From assembly GCA_014925825.1 (NCBI GenBank), contig JACGCK010000237.1, forward strand, positions 1-62,946: a DNA stretch of 62,946 nt, in the 5' to 3' direction. Both the position numbers and the translations under genes were made by a program. The DNA is from Pholiota molesta. Taxonomy: Eukaryota > Basidiomycota > Agaricomycetes > Agaricales > Strophariaceae. This document shows positions 41,000 through 53,276 of the stretch, in pieces. Below the pieces are notes generated by a model. The model did no database searches and had not been told where the DNA came from. It was given only the letters and a program-made list of their open reading frames with translations. Every line of letters begins with the position of its first letter. The first letter of the stretch is position 1.

Positions 41000-43058
41000 A
41001 TGCTATTCTGGTTGACTTCGCTGACTGTATTGATTGAATGTGGGCAAGTTGGCGCGTGGTTCAGAGTGGCGTGCAGCACGACTCCCTTGGTGCAAGGTAC
41101 GTTTTCTTTCATAATTTAATAAGGTGTTCCCTGATAGCCTTGCAGAAAGACTGGACCCTATTGTATCGCCAGGAATCTCGCCTTCTAATCATGTTCATGT
41201 GCGTATATCTACTGTAGTGCTTTATATTTAGCTTACTAAATCGAAGACAATATTATAGACTGTTCATGGCGGAAATAGTGTGTCATCTTTATTTCTCTCG
41301 TCCTAGATGTTCATTAAGTTACCCCAGAATTTGCATCGAACAGCACTTACGATATCATGCGGACTTCTTCATGTTCAAATTGCTTAGTGGCACAGGTAAG
41401 CGCCTTTTTCTCTCTTCTCATTTCCCCCCATTGAAGTCACTTCGACATTCCTCGAACAGGACGCATCAAACTATTGTAGGCATGATGAAAATTGAATTTT
41501 AAAGACTTTTGACAACGACCGCCCTTTTATCAGGGTTCCCGAAACTGTATCTCAAGGATCCAAGTACCGGGCTATTCGAACCCGTTCCGGATGGAGGCAA
41601 GCCGACATAATAAGCTTTTGCGTCCTCACCCGTATAAATTCGCCAACAGGCTTACTGGTCTATTATCAAAACAGAGGCAATGCCGATGTCAGCAACGGAG
41701 GACCAGGTCTGAAGGCTTTCCCCCCTGGATTGAAGATGATCAGCGGAAATCCTTCCAGACGCTCGCGGAAGTGAGTAGTAGATTCATTATCGCTTTACTT
41801 ATGTGCCTCATGATTACTGAAGACTGCCAAAAGGTACACACCCGGCGAGGGATCACAAGAGGAATTGGCGGAGCGCGCTATTGAGTGGGAATGCTTGCGA
41901 TATACGGCGACTACTGGGTATAACAGCGCTGCCACAGGATGTAGCCTTAATTCGCTTGCTTATTTTGATTTTGATAACTGATGTTTGGCTTCAGCAGGAG
42001 GGTTTCCCACTACTGACTGTGAGGTAGGTATATCTTTTATATCGAAATTTCATTGTTCAGATAACGATGACGTCTCGTAGGCAGGCCTGAATGCGCGTAT
42101 TCACATGCCTGCTTGTTGGGATGGTGTTGTATGTTTAATTTCTCGCCTCAGGTCTCTCTGTGGAACGACTGACATGCGGACGCAGAATTTGGATTCCGAC
42201 AATCATACGTCCCATACGGCCTTCCTATCCGACTTGGACAACGGCGCCTGTCCTTCCACTCACCCAGTTCCATTCATGAAGTTATTATATGAGGTAGGAC
42301 GTGAAACCTCGACTCAAAATAATATTCATTCAGCACGGATTACTCAGGTCACTTGGGATGTCCATTCCTTGGCATCGAGATGGAACCCTCAGAAAGATAA
42401 ATGGCCTTTCGTGTGGGGTACGCTAATTTCAATCTTCTTATTTAATGCCTAAGAAACGACTATTTACGACATCGACTTTTCAAAGCTACCGGGTATGTCG
42501 TGCCCTTCATATGAGGCTTCGCAAATTCACCCTCTCGCATCTAGCGATCCCACTGGATATTCATGGCACGGCGACTTCCAAAATGGCTGGGATACAGAGT
42601 AGGTTTTTCCGCATCTGCTGTATCTATCTCCGTTTATGACATCTGTGTGCATCTAGGGCCCTGCAAAACGCCATCGACAAATGCAACAACCCAAACGACC
42701 CAACTGGGAGCGGCATCACCGAGGCCTGCTCCTTCCTCACCGTGGTAAATGCCACCCTCGCTGCTGAGTGCCAAATTGCGCCCACTGTCAACGAAACGAT
42801 CGATGGGCAGCTAGATAGGTTGCCTGGGTGCGTTTGGGCTCCGCGAAATTAGAGATATTGGTGTGGTTGCTGATTCTATTATGCTTCGATAGATGCAATC
42901 CTCTCCAGTTTGGTCCTGAGGATGCGACGATACTGTCTGATGCCAAGTGCCCGGTTTCTTTTAGTGCTGGGTACAGCAGGTTTGCATCTCTCCATCAACC
43001 GGCCACGTATCTTTCTTGGGCATTGGCGGCGATGTACACACTGCTCAGCTTGGAGTAG
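41000..43058 (+). CDS. Secreted DUF1996 protein
   Basis: A multi-exon gene starting MLFWLTSLTVLIECGQVGAWFR, which begins with a signal-peptide-like hydrophobic stretch. It continues ACSTPLVQERLDPIVSPG, SNHVHTVHGGN, then PKLYLKDPSTGLFEPVPDGG, the KAFPPGLKMISGNP segment, NARIHMPACWDGV, DSDNHTSHTAFL, WHGDFQNGW, CNPLQFGPEDA and a hydrophobic C-terminal tail (ATYLSWALAAMYTLLSL) that may be a GPI signal. These are the conserved blocks of DUF1996, common in fungi, secreted or wall-associated and of unknown activity. About ten short introns interrupt it. Some 5' splice choices in the middle are unresolved, but no clear frame defect was seen. Confidence 0.85.
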
Positions 43059-43314
43059 CCAACAATATTGGAATTATTCTTGAGAGTCTCGTTATTTAGA
43101 TTGTCCTCGTTGATAGGACACACCATTAGATCCCACCTATTACTCGTTATTCTATTTAGTAGCCAATATATATCGCCTACATCTCCACCCAGCCGGAGCA
43201 CATCATACTAGGGGCTTACTCATATTATTGTTACAACAAGAAAACAAAAACATGCTCGTACTTGTGCTTCTATGGTTGATCGAATTCATACCCAATGCGA
43301 GTTACGACATAAAC
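43059..43314. other. Convergent 3' region
   Basis: This AT-rich spacer lies between converging genes. No feature was recognised. Confidence 0.4.
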
Positions 43315-45224
43315 TCAGAGCATGCCCGTCCATGACTCGATGAGATCGATAAGACACGATCCGTTGATAGGGATATACTGCTTGGTGATCATCTTGATGA
43401 CCTCCTGGGCGACGACACCACCTAGCAGAGCCGCAGTATTAGGGAGATCAGCCGTAGGCGCGCGTACACTGAATAATAAGTCAATGTAAGTCAGAAATAC
43501 ACATAGATGGACCAGCGTTTAATGAATAGATATGGGTACGTACACTTCTCCGACGGCATCGTCAAACTCATCGGGCAGTTCGGTGCCGGGTGGGAGGAGC
43601 GCCTGCGCCTCGGATGTCAGTGCTTCTACTGTGGGGGCCAAAGGTGTGCCCGGTTGGCGTTTTGCTGCGAAAGACGAGAGCGCGGTGAGCGCGAGATGCA
43701 TAGCAAGCTGCTTGGGTGCTGTGTCGATCGCAGCAGCTGTGGAAATGTAAATGAGTGTGTGTACGTGATGGAGTCGCAATGAAATGACACACCGAGAGCC
43801 GCCGGATCGGCGTCCAGAGCACCCCACTTCCTGCCCCGCAGCAACTTCAGCGCATGCGAGTTCTTCACGAACGCGTCCACCACATCCTCCTCGACAGGCA
43901 CCTGCAGATAGCTTTTGAACACCGCCTTCTCCTCCTCCGCGCGCGCCTTGTACAGCTTCTGCAGGTGGATGTAGGACTCCGTGCTCGCCTTCATATCCGG
44001 GAGCGTGCTCGTCAGCGGCAGCGTGTGCGACGGGTGCTCCTCGGTGAAGCGCTTCAGCGCGTGCACAAGGTGGAAGAAGGGCGCGGAGGAGGGCGCGAGG
44101 GCGAGCACCTTCGGGTCCTGGAAGAGCGCGCGTATTTCGGACGGCACGGAGGTGGTCGTCCATGCGCGGTAGGCCTGCGCCTCCGCCTCTTCGAAGTTCT
44201 CCTCGTCGGATTTCTTGCGCATTGCGAGGATGGATTTTTTGAACTCTTGTTTTTCGGCGTAGGTCGATGGTGGGGAGCCGTTGTGCTGTTACGGGTATTG
44301 CGTCAGATGCACACCTTTGGCGATCAATCAGAGTCACCCACAGCTTTCTTCCACTCTTCCAGCAGGCGGACAAGGATGATCACGTAGGGTACGTGCGCAT
44401 GATCGGTGACGTCCATGGTTTCGAAATCTAGGGAAGTGGAGTACTCAAGTAGAGCGGGGAATGGTTTGTCGATTTGAAGCGATTGCGTTGTTTCGGGATG
44501 GCTTTCGATGACTATGAGTAGTTAGAATATCGCTCCCCAAAATAGCTGGTAAAACACACCTGTATGCTCATGATACTGGATATAAAACTCTGCCAAGAAA
44601 CCTGCCGATCGTACGACGACCAAAGGAGGGTATGATTGATCTTCCCATAGTAGCGCCGCGAGCTGCTCCAGAGGCTCTGCCTCCAAATTGTGTGCGATCA
44701 CGATCGTGAACTCGGATAGCCACTCCTTGTCGTTGGCCAACACCTCCTCCAGGCTCCTGACATCTGCCTTGCCCTCCACGCTCTCGTTGAGTTCTCCCAG
44801 AAGCTTCACAGCCTCTTCCGCACGCGACTTGCCGATGCTCGATGGTCCCTCGAGAAAGAAGTTGTTCCCAGCGTCTTCCGGCGTCACCTTGTTGGGGTCG
44901 AGGATTGTGAAGTGGCCGATACCTGGAAGCACGAGGTTTTTGAGGATAGAAGTGGAAGTGGCGCTCCCTGATATCACGAGAATTCGAGAAGACTCAAGCG
45001 CGTTTTGTCCAGATGCGGCCCACAATCTGAAGCAGATCATGAGATTTGTTCGTTCCTAAACGAAGAAACATACCGTAGTTGACGGTCGTATCGTCTGGTC
45101 TTATTATCAGGCGCAGCCCTGTATCGATTGTTAGCATTCGTTGTTGCCTCGTACTCATTGTCACTGACTCTGTAGTCAATGCTGTCGTCGACGTTTCGAT
45201 GTCTTGCGAATCGTTCTGGTACAT
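43315..45224 (-). CDS. ULA1: NEDD8-activating enzyme E1 regulatory subunit
   Basis: Read leftward, exon 1 starts at the ATG at 45224. After a 50-bp intron with a GCTAAC branch site it gives AAPDNKTRRYDRQLR, the E1 hallmark. Next come LWAASGQNALESSRILVISG, the LPGIGHFTILDPNKV nucleotide-fold segment, NNFFLEGPSSIGKSRAEEA, and a long helical region (EEWKKA, PFFHLVHALKRF). The C-terminal PNTAALLGGVVAQEVIKMIT and IPINGSCLIDLIESW end at TGA 43315-43317. The protein pairs with UBA3 to charge NEDD8 for cullin neddylation. At least five introns are present. The start is inferred from the splice phase; a downstream start would drop about 20 non-conserved residues. Confidence 0.9.
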
Positions 45225-45495
45225 GATGATAGAAAGGCTGAACTACGCGCTGATGAATAGGATCTTGGAAGGACGGAACTGCGTTCCAAGGGTGACTGTA
45301 CGTGTGCAAGTCTTTATAATGGATAATTACTAAAGTAGGTATTCATAACGTCACGTGCTTGGCGCGTCGTACTTTTGCTGTGACTCGTCACAGCGCGTAC
45401 GTTGCGCGACGCGCGTGTACTCATTCAACCACCCATTGTCTTCTAAGTTCTACCTTTTCAGAACGGTAGTAATCAACCAGCTCAGATACGCTACA
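45225..45495. other. Divergent promoter region of ULA1 and the F-box pseudogene
   Basis: It includes short GC-rich palindromic motifs (CGTTGCGCGACGCGCG near 45399). No gene was recognised. Confidence 0.4.
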
Positions 45496-48400
45496 ATGAA
45501 GTTGAGGAGTCCACAACCAAAACGGACTCAATCCGAAGCCAGTAATGCAAACGTTGTCAAAACGTCGAAGCGGGCGCAGGCAAAGAAGCGCAAGACACAG
45601 GAAGAGGAGGACCACACAGAAAGTATGAAACCACTAAAGAGGGGAGGAGGGCTGCTAAAAGATATAATGGAAATGCCTATGGACGTGTTATTTGAGGTAT
45701 TCTTTCTTCCTCCGCTATATGACACTGGTTTGCTCATAGGATATCTAGATATTTGGCCAGTTAGAACCTCTTGACCTTTTGAATATTGGCCGTACAACCA
45801 AAGCTCTACGCGCCATACTTATGAGCCGGTCGTCGACTTCTGTTTGGATGTCGGCACGGTCGAATGTTTTTGGACTCCCGGATTGTCCGGATGACTTGAG
45901 CGAGCCGCAATACGCCGCTTTGATGTTCGTTAAAGGGTGTACGGTAAGCATATGTGAATCTGTATGATTAATCTTGCTCTCAGTGCTAATACCAATGTTC
46001 GTCCACAGTTCTGCCAGAGAAATATACCTGGTATCCAGATCTTCTGGTATGCGCGGGTCAGATGTTGCACAAAATGCGCCAAGCTCAAGTGCATATTTGT
46101 CCATTTTTTTTGTATTTGCAACAACTGACCATTTTACGTCAAGTTTTACGCCAGCCTCACGAAGGCCGTCGGGTGACAGAGGTTGTCCAGCACTTTTGAC
46201 CGATTGGGTCCCATTTGTAAAGGTTACTCGCAAATTGAAACGTAGGTCAAAGATAATGCAAGGGTGTTGTCCTTCATTGATTTGTTCAGGGACTCCCACA
46301 GAAACACTCTATATCTCAGAGAGCATAGATAATCAGTGGAAAAATGAGTACTGGGCCTGCAAAGACCCAAATAGCCAACACGAATGGTTGCTTCGTACCA
46401 TAAGCGCCCGGTATCTAATACAAAAGGTATGTGCGATGGAAACCATATCATTTTATATTAGAGTATTAACTACCATACATATATAGCATGCTCGCGCGTG
46501 TGCTTTCTGGCATAACGCTTGGTCAAATAGCCTAGACGGCACAGACCTTGATAGGTTACGATCGATCTCGAAACAGAATAATGCACAGTGGGCCCGATTT
46601 TTTCGTTTTCCCTTTTATTGGCATTTTGCTGAACTTCCAACTGTCGCAGAAATATGGCTTATATCCAAGGAATAAGCTTCGAACTTGAAGAAGAGTTATA
46701 CAAAGTACCCCCCACTAAGCCATATCCTCCGGAATCACTAGATATCCAACTTTCATCATGGAACCAGCTTTGGTCTCTACTACAAGATCCTAAGTCTCCA
46801 TCAGACCTCCACATCATACTCCTCATCAAAAATTCGCTCCCTACCATGCTGAGCCAGTCGAAAAGACATCGCGAAAGTCTAACTCATCGAGATTTGTTGA
46901 CATCACGTAGACCTTTTATATCTGCCATCTACAACAATGGTATTATCAAGACACTTCCCATCAACTCGCTCTCTCCGACTATAGGCCAATTCTACTGCTT
47001 CGCGGAGGATCATGACTTGATCGATTATGTACTCCGTGACTAGTTGACTGCGGAAGCTGCCCTTCGTATCCCCTTTGACGAGGTCGTCGCTCTATGGAAA
47101 AAGCACGTTGATGGTAAACTCATTGACGTCATCGCCAGTGCTTGTGGAACAAAATATTAAGTTCGACGAGGACATCTGGGAAATGGAAAAAACGGCGTCG
47201 CCAAACGGCGATCATGACCGGCGGAACGGCGGCAACTTTCGACCGGTGGCTTACTGCGTGCCCGCCCAACGCGTCGCCGCGTCCCAATCGCGCTCTCACT
47301 TGCACGCTGCTATGTTTGCCGCCAGCATTGACACTCATTGCTCAAGGTCTCTCCACCCTTTAGCTTTTACCATTGCATAGATGAATCAGAAAAAAATAAT
47401 GTCTACTACATAAATTATAATGCAACATTTTCTAATCTAGCAACTCCGAGTCTCGAGTCTCCACATTATGCTACTCCAACATACAGTTTTCCCCGCCGCA
47501 GCGAGGGGACTATAATCGAACGACAACAATGTAGGGATAGAACGGGGATGACGAGGATATGTCATCCCCTTGCCCTCATTCTCCAGCACCCGTCATATGC
47601 CATATCCGCCGCCTTTTAGACGCGATGTCGTGTCGTCGTCCGGCGTCGTCGTCGGGGGTCGTGTATGGGTACATGGCAACGTCACGACGCGTTCGTGGTC
47701 TTGTCCCTCGGCGCCATCACATCGTCGTCCCTCGCCGCCGTTGTCCCTCATCGCGGCCATGTCATTGTGTTCGGTCCCTGTAACCGACATGATGCAGACG
47801 TTAACAATCACGGTGAGGCCATGTCCAAAAATGCACTTACATCAAATGGACAGGCGGTACTGGAGAGGGAGCTGGTAAAGGCGATACTATGCAGCCTGTG
47901 GGAGTGTGCACCCACTGGCATAGGTGTCGTTCAAGTTGCGCGCCCGACGTCGCGCGACGCGCGGCCGCCAAGTCACATGCGCCACGGCGGCAAACGCCGA
48001 CAGCCTGATCGCCGATCGCTCCGCCGGTTTTTCCAAATCCCAGATGTTATCAGTTCGACGCAGTCACTGTGTTGGACCTGGCAACGACTTTCTTTCGCTG
48101 TCGAGGCTGTTATGATGCTGACACCAGCCCTTCGATGGGGCGGGACGACGCGATAGCGCATCTCTGCGATGAGATCCATGTATTCACGACCGCCACTGAC
48201 CCCTACCGAGATCAAGTTTTCGGATCTGCAGGATGGAAGAATGGTGATATGCCTATTGAATTTAGTCAGGAGGATATGAAGATGATGCAAAAGGTTGTCG
48301 AGATGTGTGGTCTCGATCCGAAAGTGACGACTGCTCCCCAGATGGACGAGCTAAATCCGATCTTCGAGTGTCTAGATTGCAGTTCATTCGACAAGGGGCG

Positions 48401-48871
48401 GGCAACGATGACGTGGACAGCGGTGGTAGGTCTCTTTTCTTTCAATATAAATTGAACGTGACAACAATATTCTGGCATCAGCTCCGCCACCAACAGAAGA
48501 CGCTGCGCCGACGTGCTTCCACACAAATCCACACCTTGAGAATACTTAGAAAACCCGAGGCCACCAAAGTCCGAGAACGCATCAAAGAAGAAGAAATGCG
48601 ACTGAGGTATCAGGACTATTACTGGTGTCAGGTCGTATGCCCACATTGCAGATCTGTGCTTGATAGCTTAAAGCTTTATCAGCATCATTTGAAGGAAGAG
48701 TACGTGTTGGTTTTCATTATAAACTGAATGATTCATCTTGTTGATGTTTTCCCTAGGCATGAGATATACAAAATGAAGTACGATGAGCTCATTCACTCGT
48801 ACAAGCAGTGCTGGGTTCCGCCAGAGTATCGTTTGTTCCCTCCTCTAGATGAACAACCCGATGATCTGTGA
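45496..48871 (+). pseudogene. F-box protein gene, disrupted by a MITE and frameshifts
   Basis: The N-terminus is basic (MKLRSPQPKRTQ), then an F-box begins (IMEMPMDVLFE, intron, LEPLDLLNIGRTTKALRAIL). A Cys-rich segment (FCQRNIPG ... CCTKCAKLK), WKNEYWACKDPN and WARFFRFPFYWHFAELP follow. A frame change precedes the next block (46654-47043), which ends in an in-frame TAG before LTAEAALRIPFDEVVALWKKH. A 0.88 kb element is inserted at 47169. Beyond it the gene resumes with LDLATTFFRCRGC, EFSQEDMKMMQKVVEMCG, an intron, and YYWCQVVCPHCRS to a stop at 48871. The domain plan is that of a common Agaricomycete F-box/zinc protein family. Confidence 0.75.
47169..48051. mobile_element. 883-bp TIR element with 9-bp target duplication, Mutator-like
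   Basis: AGTTCGACG flanks the element exactly (47160-47168 and 48052-48060). Near the ends ACATCTGGG and its mirror CCCAGATGT sit within a few bases of the duplication. The inverted similarity continues inward in degraded form (GGAAAAAACGGCG against GGAAAAACCGGCGG; GATCGGCG-type repeats). Excising it joins coding sequence KFD to AVTVLDLATTFF in one frame. It is GC-rich with no transposase ORF. Confidence 0.82.
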
Positions 48872-48884
48872 GTTTTTGCCCTAT

Positions 48885-49250
48885 CTCCGTCTTCCATTCC
48901 TCCCGCAGGCGCCTAGGGATAATCACGTAGGATTTGAGCATTTTCAGTAACATGAACATTTTCGAAGTTTGTATGATGTTGCGTACTTGAATAGAGCGGA
49001 AACAAAAATTTCATCAAATGCAACCGTTAAGTCGTTTCGAGATGACTTTGAGCGTCTGGATCGCTATAATATAACTTTCTACTCCATTTGGTCTTTGTGG
49101 AAAACACACAAATCTATGTGCTCATGATACGCCGAGGTATAGAATCCTGAAGAATCTTGCCATTAATTTGCATCGCAAGTTTCTCAAGAGGCCTTGGCTT
49201 GATCTGACCATGGTAGACTCCTGCCCAACGGTGCCCGTCGGGATATGATC
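48885..49250 (-). pseudogene. Decayed duplicate of part of ULA1
   Basis: Several stretches match the ULA1 gene at 44341-44610 on the same strand and in the same order: CTTCCA..CTCC.GCAGGCG, ATCACGTAGG, TAGAGCGG, GTCGTTTCG.GATG, CTCATGATAC and TCTTGCC-like ends. The copy is riddled with substitutions and indels and has no open frame. Together with the next entry it shows that the ULA1/F-box neighbourhood was duplicated. Confidence 0.65.
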
Positions 49251-49341
49251 CAACTATTCTGGCTCTTTCAGAAACTCTGCACGGCGTTCAGGGAATTTTT
49301 TATTGGAGCGATGGTGGCCCGAGTGTGTAGTAACAAGTAAC

Positions 49342-49446
49342 AACTGCGCGCCAGATGGATGAGTTCGACCCAATCTTCGAATGTCGAACTTGTAATTCAT
49401 TTGCAATGGGGCGGGCAACAATCACGACTTGGATAGCAGTGGTAAG
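49342..49446 (+). pseudogene. Decayed duplicate exon of the neighbouring F-box gene
   Basis: The plus-strand reading TTARQMDEFDPIFECRTC, then FAMGRATITTWIAV and a GTAAGC donor, matches the F-box pseudogene exon at 48325-48426 (TTAPQMDELNPIFECLDC ... GRATMTWTAV, then GTAGGT). The copies are about 1 kb apart. Confidence 0.8.
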
Positions 49447-49780
49447 CCTTCTCTTCACTGTCTATGTTTCATGATTGGGTGCTACGATGGCGATATTTTG
49501 ACATCCGCTCGAATACCGACGACTACTTATCTCATATAATTTGACGCATTTGTGATTCAAAGGCACGAGGTTACTTGAAGACCTTGAGAATGCACGTAAA
49601 TTTAAAGGGTCTTCTCTCGATTCTATTTTTGGAATATTCGTGGTGCTTGAAAGTTGGAGAATTTATTGCCCGTTTTTTATATACATTGGATGTACGTTGG
49701 ATGTACGTATCAGACTACAGAATTGGGGATTTATGGTACAAGACTGTCAAGCGAGTCAGTAATGCCGAGGAACTTCGGTT
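49447..49780. other. Spacer before the oxidase gene
   Basis: No gene was recognised; it probably contains further decayed duplicate sequence and the 3' UTR of the oxidase. A small direct repeat TGGATGTACGT occurs near 49686-49706. Confidence 0.4.
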
Positions 49781-51813
49781 TCACAGCCATCCCGCTTGGG
49801 CAAGAACGATCAACCACTTCAAATGCAACTCGTTCTCTTCGTCAGGAATACCCCACATCGCGATCATCAAGTCCTGCAATTCTGGATGGCCATCAAGAAC
49901 ATTATACACCGCCCGCCACGCCGAATTGAGCGCCCCCAGCACCCACCCATGGTGCACCGACGTCGCCTCGCCCGCGATGTGGAACCGGCCATTGGCGGCG
50001 GGCGCCTTGAGGCTCGTGAACATGCTGTGCTGCTCGCCGGGGTGCCCGAACTGGCCGGGCCCGAAGAGCGCGAACGCGCCGCGCGCATATGGGTCCGCGT
50101 AGAAGCTGTGCGCGAAGAAGTCGAGCACGGGGCCGAACTGCGCGCGCGGGATGCCGTGCAGTTTCGAGAGGTTGTCGAGCGCCAGGTCGAGGATCGCGGT
50201 GTTCTGCGCGCCATCGGAGATGGCGCCGAGGCGGAGGGCGTCTTGTGCCCACGTGTAGCTCGCGAGGAGGACACCCGGCGCGCCCACAACGTTGAGACCG
50301 TAGGAAGGGTAGACGCAAGTGCGAATGGGCGTGTCGGTGCTAGAAGTGCCCCCTTGGATGATCGCCGCACCCATGACGGCGGGGTCCTGCCACCAGCGCG
50401 TCGCGAACTTGATCCCCACCTTCGTAGATGCGTCGTAAGAGAGCGCGCGGACGGCCTGCTTCTGGGTGTACAGCAGATTGCAGTCATCGATGTCAATCGC
50501 GGCGAGGCAGCCCAAAGTGACGGTCGAGATGACTTGGGAATATGGGCGAGGTGCCGCCTCGCCAGCAACATGGACTGACATTTCGTCGCCTTGCGATACC
50601 TTCAATACTTGCTTGTTCACCTCTGGTTGTTTATCGATTCGCAGGGCCATCTCGCGGGAAATGTGGTCGGAGCCGCCGTCAATGCAGAACCACTCCGTTT
50701 CCGCAGGTGGCTCTAAGTCCACTTGGGGCCATGGCCACCCGAAATCAAGAGAGTCCTGTTCGGCGACGCAGTGTGAGTATCGCGAAGAAAATAGAGCAAG
50801 TACTTGAAGCTTACCATGACACTTTCAACAAAGGCACGGTCGTACAGGCCTGTGGCGCTGTCAAACGTCTCGAGCCAATTGATAACAGTGTTGGGGTATG
50901 ACGGGGTTCCGTGCAATCCAGCGCGCATAGCACTGCGAGTGGTGTGATGATCCTCAGAAGTCAATTCCGCCCATGCCTCCGCGAAGACGAGGTGTCGTTC
51001 GTCGTCGCTAAGGTTATCGTCGTCCAGTCCCGCGAACATGTTCTTGTAGTAATCATAGACCAAACCAGTCCAATGCTCGACGGGTGGTTTGTCGATCGCC
51101 TCGAAGAAGTGATTTGGTACCGCGCCCGCGTTTTGGACGGACACGTGGAAATAATCATCCTCATCTGCGACGGGAGCAACAGTGGAATTCAACGGGGGCC
51201 TGGTGTTGAAATACTGGAGCGTGTTGGGAGCAGACAGCCTGTAGTCGACGAGAAGGCCCTCGATCTGAATATCATCGAACAAATCCCAGAGGCGATCCAT
51301 AAACGGTATTTTGGGGAAGCGCATCGCACCGACGTCAAAGTAATCGTAGCGGGCAGGAGTACCGACTTCGGCGTTTAGGCCTTCGTTGCCATTGAAGCGG
51401 TGGGTAAAGAGGCGGCCGCCAATGCGATTGTTGGCCTCCAAGATGTCGTAGTCGATATGCAAGCTGTCGCAGATCATCGCAGCATACAATCCAGCCGCGC
51501 CCGCGCCTATGATGCAGATCTTCTCCAAGCCGTCCTCCTTGATGCGTGGCGCCGCGAGCCTTGTCGGTTTCGTTGGTTTGGGGACACGAGCAGACGATCG
51601 CGATCGCGGAGTAGCAGTCTGGACATCTGCTGCCAGCAAAGACGTGACTGGGCCAGGGAGCCCGTAAGGGAACTTGCCACCCTTCTTGGCCCATTCTATG
51701 CTGGTCTCGATAGCTTTGTGGACGACGGCATAGGCGGCGTAATCGCGAATAGAGGCTTCATGGTTTTTGAAATGCTTCTTGTCTGCGATAGGCGCAAAAA
51801 CAGTGTTGTCCAT
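49781..51813 (-). CDS. L-amino-acid oxidase (flavin amine oxidase family)
   Basis: Exons 51813-50815 and 50755-49781, with a phase 0 intron, give 657 residues. The dinucleotide-binding motif is IIGAGAAGLYAAM, followed by ILEANNRIGGRLFTHRF (GG motif with the flavin-binding acidic residue). The substrate domain carries DYFDVGAMRFPK. The C-terminal FAD motif is NGRFHIAGEATSVHHGWVLG with ALNSAWRAVYNVL. The family oxidises L-amino acids to keto acids with ammonia and peroxide, and in mushrooms serves nitrogen scavenging and defence. No signal peptide is seen; the N-terminus is hydrophilic. No defects were noted. Exact substrate range cannot be read from sequence. Confidence 0.9.
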
Positions 51814-53276
51814 GGTCGCTGTTCAGGACGAGAGGTCTAGCGTGGTTGACATCAGCAGTGGGCTCCCGCACAGATATGATATATACACATACTTGATCGA
51901 TGTGAATGCGTGTCAACGATGATATCGTCTGAAAGAAAATTGCGGGGCGTTGAGCTGAGCCTTGAGTGTAAGTTTAGGCGCTTGAGGAACAAGAATCGAG
52001 AAATAAAGTATATATATATGTAGGAAAAACGCGGCTGTATGAGGGAATTAGGAAACTGGAGAAAGCCAAGGACAGGATCGCATACCTCTCAAACCCCCTC
52101 AACCCCTCAATAGGATATGAACAGGTCCCCGTAAGTTCATGAGAGGCTAAGCAGAATCAGGTAGCTGTTAAGAAATGCGACGCTCAGAAGCTGAAAATCA
52201 GGGCACACGGGATATACCCCTCATTCTGGCTGTCATTAAGGACGTGGAGTGCGATTTACAATACATTTTTTCGCCTCGTTTGAAGTCGGTAGATAGAATC
52301 GCCGGTTATATTTTTGAGGCAAGTTGGGTCATGGGGATGCAGAAAGAGTGAGACGGAAGTTCTCCTCCAGACATGTTGGCGGCGTTGCAATGTCATTGGA
52401 TGTTGATGACATCCCAGGGCGTCAATCGATTATCGCTCGCCAGGATTAGTGCACCCGAAGACCATGTACGTAAATAGATAACAAATTCGAAGCCTTCGAG
52501 ATAGATAAGTGTCTGAAGATGTTGCGCTTTGTTCACCGCAGAGTTCAGAATTGGGTCAGAATCCGCACGTTTGTCTATTGACCGACTGGCGTGGTTGCGA
52601 ATAGGTCGAAAGCGAAGTGCCTGTTTCCAGGCCTAATCGTGATCTTCAAGGTCATACGAATAGCAATGTGCCGTGGTGCTGCATTGAATGCTTGTAAGTC
52701 GTAAGGTTTGTCGTGGACGAGTTGTGGATGAGTGTGGAGGGATGTTGAGATCCGGTCCTCGGGCCGTCGGTTATTCCCGGACGCCCCAAGTCGGATGCCC
52801 TCGTACGCGTTGAACGAGGCCACTTTGACAGAACTTCGCAGCTCTTCCCAAGCCATTCTACTAAATCCTCGAAAGTGGTCTTCGGCGAGACATATGTGCG
52901 AAGCTTAATCTCCGCTCTGCTCACCTAGATAACACCTTACAGCAGTATGTAGCGGTACCTTCGCATCCTTCTATTTGTCACGATTCACGAAAGACCTTGG
53001 AAAGACCGGTACCGCTAGATGGGAAGATTAAGAATACAGTAAGGCCCCGTTATTCAAGACCGAAACACCAGCTGATCATCCTGTTCACAGATCATTACTT
53101 GTTGGTGTCAATCATGGGAGTAAGGACAGATATAAATATGTTGTGTTTTTCGACTGTTGCTGATCACGATTCTACGAATTTTCAAAAGGTCAGTCGACCA
53201 ATCATCACCATGATTAAACCTTTTTGACCTCTTACGCACTTTCCCTCAAGTTTATTTGTGAAACCGCGTATTCACT
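51814..53276. other. Long divergent intergenic region
   Basis: The promoters of the two flanking flavoenzyme genes lie at its ends. TATATATATA-like sequence near 52009-52018 is upstream of the oxidase. Minus-strand frames at 52924-52575 (for example SPKTTFEDLVEWLGKSCEVL, then a frame change) could be a small decayed gene, but show no family and were not called. An imperfect inverted repeat (GTAGCGGTACC/GGTACCGCTA) spans 52954-53017. Confidence 0.4.

Noticed and set aside
43854..44387. 177-codon plus-strand ORF
   Set aside because: Antisense to ULA1 in a GC-rich exon; Arg/Leu/His-rich composition typical of shadows.
45745..46299. 184-codon minus-strand ORF over the F-box pseudogene
   Set aside because: It overlaps exons with clear F-box homology on the plus strand; no recognisable domain.
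49796..50578. 260-codon plus-strand ORF
   Set aside because: Antisense to the FAD motif and C-terminal domain of the L-amino-acid oxidase.
52575..52924. Possible small minus-strand gene
   Set aside because: Two overlapping frames without domain, splice logic or conserved motif.
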